From FCB group bacterium (GTDB lineage: Bacteria; Fidelibacterota; Marinisomatia; Marinisomatales; JAADGP01), in contig JAADGP010000145.1 in assembly GCA_013152315.1 (NCBI GenBank), positions 1 through 32,249 of the forward strand: a stretch of 32,249 bases of DNA, in the 5' to 3' direction. Under the pieces are notes generated by a model. It was not told the DNA's origin. It did no database searches and was given only the letters and a program-made list of their open reading frames with translations. Shown one piece after another: positions 28,592 to 32,249 of this stretch; position 1 is the first letter of the stretch; the number at the start of each line of letters is the position of its first letter. The position numbers and the translations under genes are program-made.

Positions 28592-29482
28592 ATGAAAAAA
28601 GTATTATTCGTTGCAGGCCTTCTTCTGATCCTGACCGGTGGTTGCGAAAATGCGAATCAAGGCTCGATTGAAAAATTAACTCCTCCTGTGGGAGACAATG
28701 TATTGGTCGTCGCCCATCGTGGTTATTGGAGAACTGCTCCCGAAAATTCATTGCAAGCCATTAAAAACAGTATTGATATAGGAGTTGATATAGTTGAGAT
28801 CGATGTCCGGAGGACAAAAGACAAGCGATTTATTTTAATGCACGATGAAACCGTTGACAGAACTACAAATGGAAGCGGAAAGGTGGAAGATTATACCCTG
28901 GATTCATTAAAACAATTGTATCTGAAGGATGCTGCCGGATCCCTGACAAAACAAAAAATTCCGACCTTGAAAGAGGTTATGTTGTTGGCGAAAGGTAGAA
29001 TATTGGTAAACCTGGATAAAAGTGAAAATTATATTTCCGAGTTGTATGAACTGTTACGGGAAACAGGAACCGTACAACAAGCAATTTTTAAAGGATCAAA
29101 ACCCGTTTCAATAGTACGGCAAGAGTATGGATCGCTTTTAGACAGCATCATTTATATGCCGATAGTTAACTGGGAAACGAGCCCGACCCTGGATTATATA
29201 AACGAATTTGAAAAAGGTATTAATCCCATTGCTTATGAAGTAATCTATCAGACTGAAAATTCACCGATAATAGGATATATTAAAACTATTAAGGAAAACA
29301 AGGACCATGTGTGGGTAAATACTTTATGGGCTTCCCTGTGTGCCGGGCATGATGACGACAAAGCGGTTGAAAATCCGGACGAGGCGTGGGGCTGGGTAAT
29401 ACAAAATGGAGCCACCATTCTGCAAACCGACAGGCCGAAGCTGATGTTGTCTTATTTAAGAAAAAAAGGATGGCACAGGTGA
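28592..29482 (+). CDS. Glycerophosphodiester phosphodiesterase family lipoprotein
   Basis: Lipobox LILTGGC; VVAHRGYWRTAPENSLQAIKNSIDIGVDIVEIDVRRTKDKRFILMHDETVDRTTNGSGKV. Confidence 0.93.
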   Translation: MKKVLFVAGLLLILTGGCENANQGSIEKLTPPVGDNVLVVAHRGYWRTAPENSLQAIKNSIDIGVDIVEIDVRRTKDKRFILMHDETVDRTTNGSGKVEDYTLDSLKQLYLKDAAGSLTKQKIPTLKEVMLLAKGRILVNLDKSENYISELYELLRETGTVQQAIFKGSKPVSIVRQEYGSLLDSIIYMPIVNWETSPTLDYINEFEKGINPIAYEVIYQTENSPIIGYIKTIKENKDHVWVNTLWASLCAGHDDDKAVENPDEAWGWVIQNGATILQTDRPKLMLSYLRKKGWHR

Positions 29483-29580
29483 ACACGAAACGGCAACGCA
29501 ACAATACAAAACAGGTCGGATTCTGGTTTTACCAGGTTAGGAACAAAGTGATAATTAATTATGAATGATAGGAGATTTTC

Positions 29581-31431
29581 ATGCTAGATGTTATTATTGT
29601 TTTCGCCTTTATAATTTATAGCATCGGTTCCGGTTTCAGGGCCAAGGCCAAGGCCTCCGAAAACCTGGAGGAATATTTTCTGGCCGGCCGAACCATCAGT
29701 GGCTGGAAGGCCGGTTTCAGTATGGCCGCCACGCAATATGCCGCGGACACTCCCTTGCTTGTTACGGGATTAATTGCCACCGGGGGCATCTTCATGCTCT
29801 GGAGGCTCTGGATATACGGTCTGGCGTTTCTAATGATGGGGTTTATTCTGGGCCGGGCCTGGCGCCGGGCGATGGTGTTAACCGATGCCGAACTTACCGA
29901 GATCCGTTATAGCGGCAAGGGCGTATTGGCCTTAAGGAGCCTAAAGGCCATTTATTACGGCACGGTAATAAATTGCACCGTGATGGCCATGGTGCTGGTG
30001 GCGGCCACACGGATATCGGAGACGTTTTTGTACTGGCATTTGTGGCTTCCGAATGGAGTTTACAATACCATTCTGGGTTGGATTCAGGCGTTGGGAATTA
30101 ATCTTTCCTCCGGGGCGACCCACTTGGATCCCATGGTGGCTACCACCAATAACGTTATCAGTATCCTGGTAATTGTGGCTTTCACGGCCCTTTATTCCAC
30201 GACCGGCGGATTGCGCAGTGTTATCGCCACTGACGTCGTTCAGTTCTCAATCGCGATGATTGCGACGTTGATTTACGCCATCGTTGCCGTGTCCCGGGCC
30301 GGCGGGCTCGATAACATGATTGATAAAATGGTATCCCTCTATGGCGCGGCCCGCACCAGTGAAATTCTTTCCTTCAGTCCCAGTGGTTGGGATATGCTGT
30401 GGCCCTTTTTAATCCTCATCGGATTGCAATGGTTCTTCCAGATGAACAGTGATGGTACCGGCTATCTGGCGCAACGGACCATGGCTTGCCGAACGGATCG
30501 GGGCGCGCGCTCGGCGGGCTTCATTTTTACGGTGGCCCAGGTTCTTATTCGCAGCCTGTTCTGGCTGCCGATCGGAGTAGCCCTGTTGGTGATTTATCCC
30601 TTCGAAGCAAGTGCCGTCGGCAAGGAAACGTTTGTTTCCAGTCGTGAAATACTGTTTGCCACCGGGATAAAAGAATTGTTACCGGTTGGAATAAAAGGGC
30701 TCATGCTTACCGGTTTGCTGGCCGCTTTGGCATCGACGATTGACACGCATCTTACCTGGGGCGCCAGTTACTGGAGCAACGATATCTATTTACGCCTGAT
30801 AAATAAAACATTGTTAAAGCGTAAACCTTCGTCACATGAATTGGTTATCGTCGCCCGTCTCTCAAACATTCTGATCCTGGCAATTGCCCTCACAATAATG
30901 GCCAACCTGGGTTCCATTCAAACGGCCTGGTACATTACATTGCTGTTTGGCGCCGGCACCGGTTCGGTATTGATTCTCAGGTGGTTCTGGGAAAGAATCA
31001 ACCTCTATTCCGAATTGGCCGCCATGGCCGCTTCGCTGATTATTGCGCCCATAATATTGTTCACAGTTGACGCCGAGTGGCTCAAATTATTGTTGATGTC
31101 GGCTTCCTCGACAGCAATTGTGTTGATTGTAACCTGGTTGACGCCCGATACCGATAAGGACGTTTTGGATCGTTTTTACCAGCGGGTGAACCCTCCCGGT
31201 CTGTGGCGGAAAACCGCTGCCCGGTTGGGAATGGATGTCCAAAGCCCCGGACGTGAATTTCGTCAGGGAGCCTATTTGGTATTGACCACGGCCGCGACTA
31301 TCTACCTGCTGTTGGTGGGAATCGGCAAGTTGATGCTTCCGGATCCTCTGGGCTCATCGGTGGCGGCCTGGATATACGTACTTCTGGGACTTGCCAGCAT
31401 CCCCCTGTGGTGGAAAAAAGTATTCGCGTAA
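29581..31431 (+). CDS. Sodium:solute symporter (SSS family), long form
   Basis: EEYFLAGRTISGWKAGFSMAATQYAADTPLLVTGLIATGG; TGGLRSVIATDVVQFSIAM; GLLAALASTIDTHLTWGASYWSNDIY. Confidence 0.93.
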   Translation: MLDVIIVFAFIIYSIGSGFRAKAKASENLEEYFLAGRTISGWKAGFSMAATQYAADTPLLVTGLIATGGIFMLWRLWIYGLAFLMMGFILGRAWRRAMVLTDAELTEIRYSGKGVLALRSLKAIYYGTVINCTVMAMVLVAATRISETFLYWHLWLPNGVYNTILGWIQALGINLSSGATHLDPMVATTNNVISILVIVAFTALYSTTGGLRSVIATDVVQFSIAMIATLIYAIVAVSRAGGLDNMIDKMVSLYGAARTSEILSFSPSGWDMLWPFLILIGLQWFFQMNSDGTGYLAQRTMACRTDRGARSAGFIFTVAQVLIRSLFWLPIGVALLVIYPFEASAVGKETFVSSREILFATGIKELLPVGIKGLMLTGLLAALASTIDTHLTWGASYWSNDIYLRLINKTLLKRKPSSHELVIVARLSNILILAIALTIMANLGSIQTAWYITLLFGAGTGSVLILRWFWERINLYSELAAMAASLIIAPIILFTVDAEWLKLLLMSASSTAIVLIVTWLTPDTDKDVLDRFYQRVNPPGLWRKTAARLGMDVQSPGREFRQGAYLVLTTAATIYLLLVGIGKLMLPDPLGSSVAAWIYVLLGLASIPLWWKKVFA

Positions 31432-31496
31432 AGTAAGCGTATTCATAAGCACTGTTTTTAATTCATTAATTCTATTTCAGAGTTCGGGAAATCCAT

Positions 31497-32249
31497 ATGC
31501 CAAAACACTCATTCACTGCCGTTATCTTTGATCTGGACGGCGTCATTACTCAAACTGCGTTGGTGCACAGCCAGGCCTGGAAAGAAATGTTTGATGAATA
31601 TCTGCGGTTTCGCGAAAAACAGTATGGCGAACCGTTCCGGGAATTCACCCATGACCGTGACTACCTTCCGTACGTCGACGGAAAACCAAGGTACGAAGGA
31701 GTGCAGTCGTTCCTGAAAGCGCGGGGGATCGATATTCCCTGGGGGGATCCCCAGGACCCTCCGGACAGGGAAACCGTCTGTGGATTGGGAAACCGGAAAA
31801 ATCAAAAATTCAATGAAGTGCTGGAACGGGATGGGGTTGCGGTATACGAAAGCACGGTTTCATTGGTAAGAAAATTGAAGGATGAAGGAATTCGTGTTGG
31901 CGTGGCCTCCTCCAGCAAGAATTGTAAGACGATCCTGGAAACAGCCGGGATAGAGGATCTTTTTGAAGTGCGCATTGACGGAGTGACTTCGGTCGAACTC
32001 AATCTGAAGGGCAAACCGGAACCGGATATTTTTACCACCGCCTGCGATCATCTCGGTGTTTCCTACGATCAGGCAGTGGTGGTGGAGGACGCAGTGGCCG
32101 GCGTTCAGGCCGGCGCAAACGGCAATTTCGGTTTGGTTGTGGGCGTTGCCCGTGAAAACAATGAGCAGGAATTAAGGTTAAACGGCGCCGATATTGTGGT
32201 ACGGGACTTACGGGAAATCGATATCGAAAAAATCGAGGAATGGTTTCGT
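31497..32249 (+). CDS. Beta-phosphoglucomutase-like HAD hydrolase, 3' end cut by the window edge
   Basis: My translation from ATG 31497: MPKHSFTAVIFDLDGVITQTALVHSQAWKEMFDEYL ... GVASSSKNCKTILETAGIEDLFEVRIDGVT ... GKPEPDIFTTACDHLGV ... VVVEDAVAGVQAGANGNFGLVVGV. 251 codons with no stop. Confidence 0.9.
   Translation, partial: MPKHSFTAVIFDLDGVITQTALVHSQAWKEMFDEYLRFREKQYGEPFREFTHDRDYLPYVDGKPRYEGVQSFLKARGIDIPWGDPQDPPDRETVCGLGNRKNQKFNEVLERDGVAVYESTVSLVRKLKDEGIRVGVASSSKNCKTILETAGIEDLFEVRIDGVTSVELNLKGKPEPDIFTTACDHLGVSYDQAVVVEDAVAGVQAGANGNFGLVVGVARENNEQELRLNGADIVVRDLREIDIEKIEEWFR

Overview
The window is ordinary, dense chromosomal coding sequence from a diderm (LPS-type) bacterium. The lineage was not determined. 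From left to right it contains: an alpha/alpha-toroid-like hypothetical protein; a CCA-adding enzyme-like HD nucleotidyltransferase; a DUF2089-like plus YbjQ-like pair; a YIP1-like membrane protein; a TolC/MacA/ATPase/two-permease efflux locus; and a long co-directional run gatC-kdsB-pyrG-kdsA-kdsC-lptC(frameshifted)-lptB-rpoN-hflK-hflC-hslV-hslU-argF. Next comes a minus-strand block (FxLYD-like protein, HEAT-repeat lipoprotein, LpxH-like phosphoesterase, Lrp/AsnC regulator). The last part is a plus-strand block (SSS symporter, GDPD lipoprotein, second SSS symporter, beta-phosphoglucomutase-like HAD cut by the window edge). I saw no convincing CRISPR array, transposase, prophage, rRNA or tRNA. 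The most interesting signal is non-coding: a dispersed intergenic repeat family with a fixed 45-bp core at four loci, joined to and separated by 7-bp tandem units. Spacers between neighbouring cores are exact multiples of 7 (35, 28, 14 bp), and one core has an internal 22-bp deletion between its own direct repeats. Other leads are a strong hairpin with a competing downstream pairing partner in the kdsA leader, a hairpin in front of hslVU, a frameshift in lptC with no lptA before lptB, and an array of TTGC/GCAA palindromes between the Lrp-like gene and the SSS symporter. I did not find clear evidence of a new multi-gene system.
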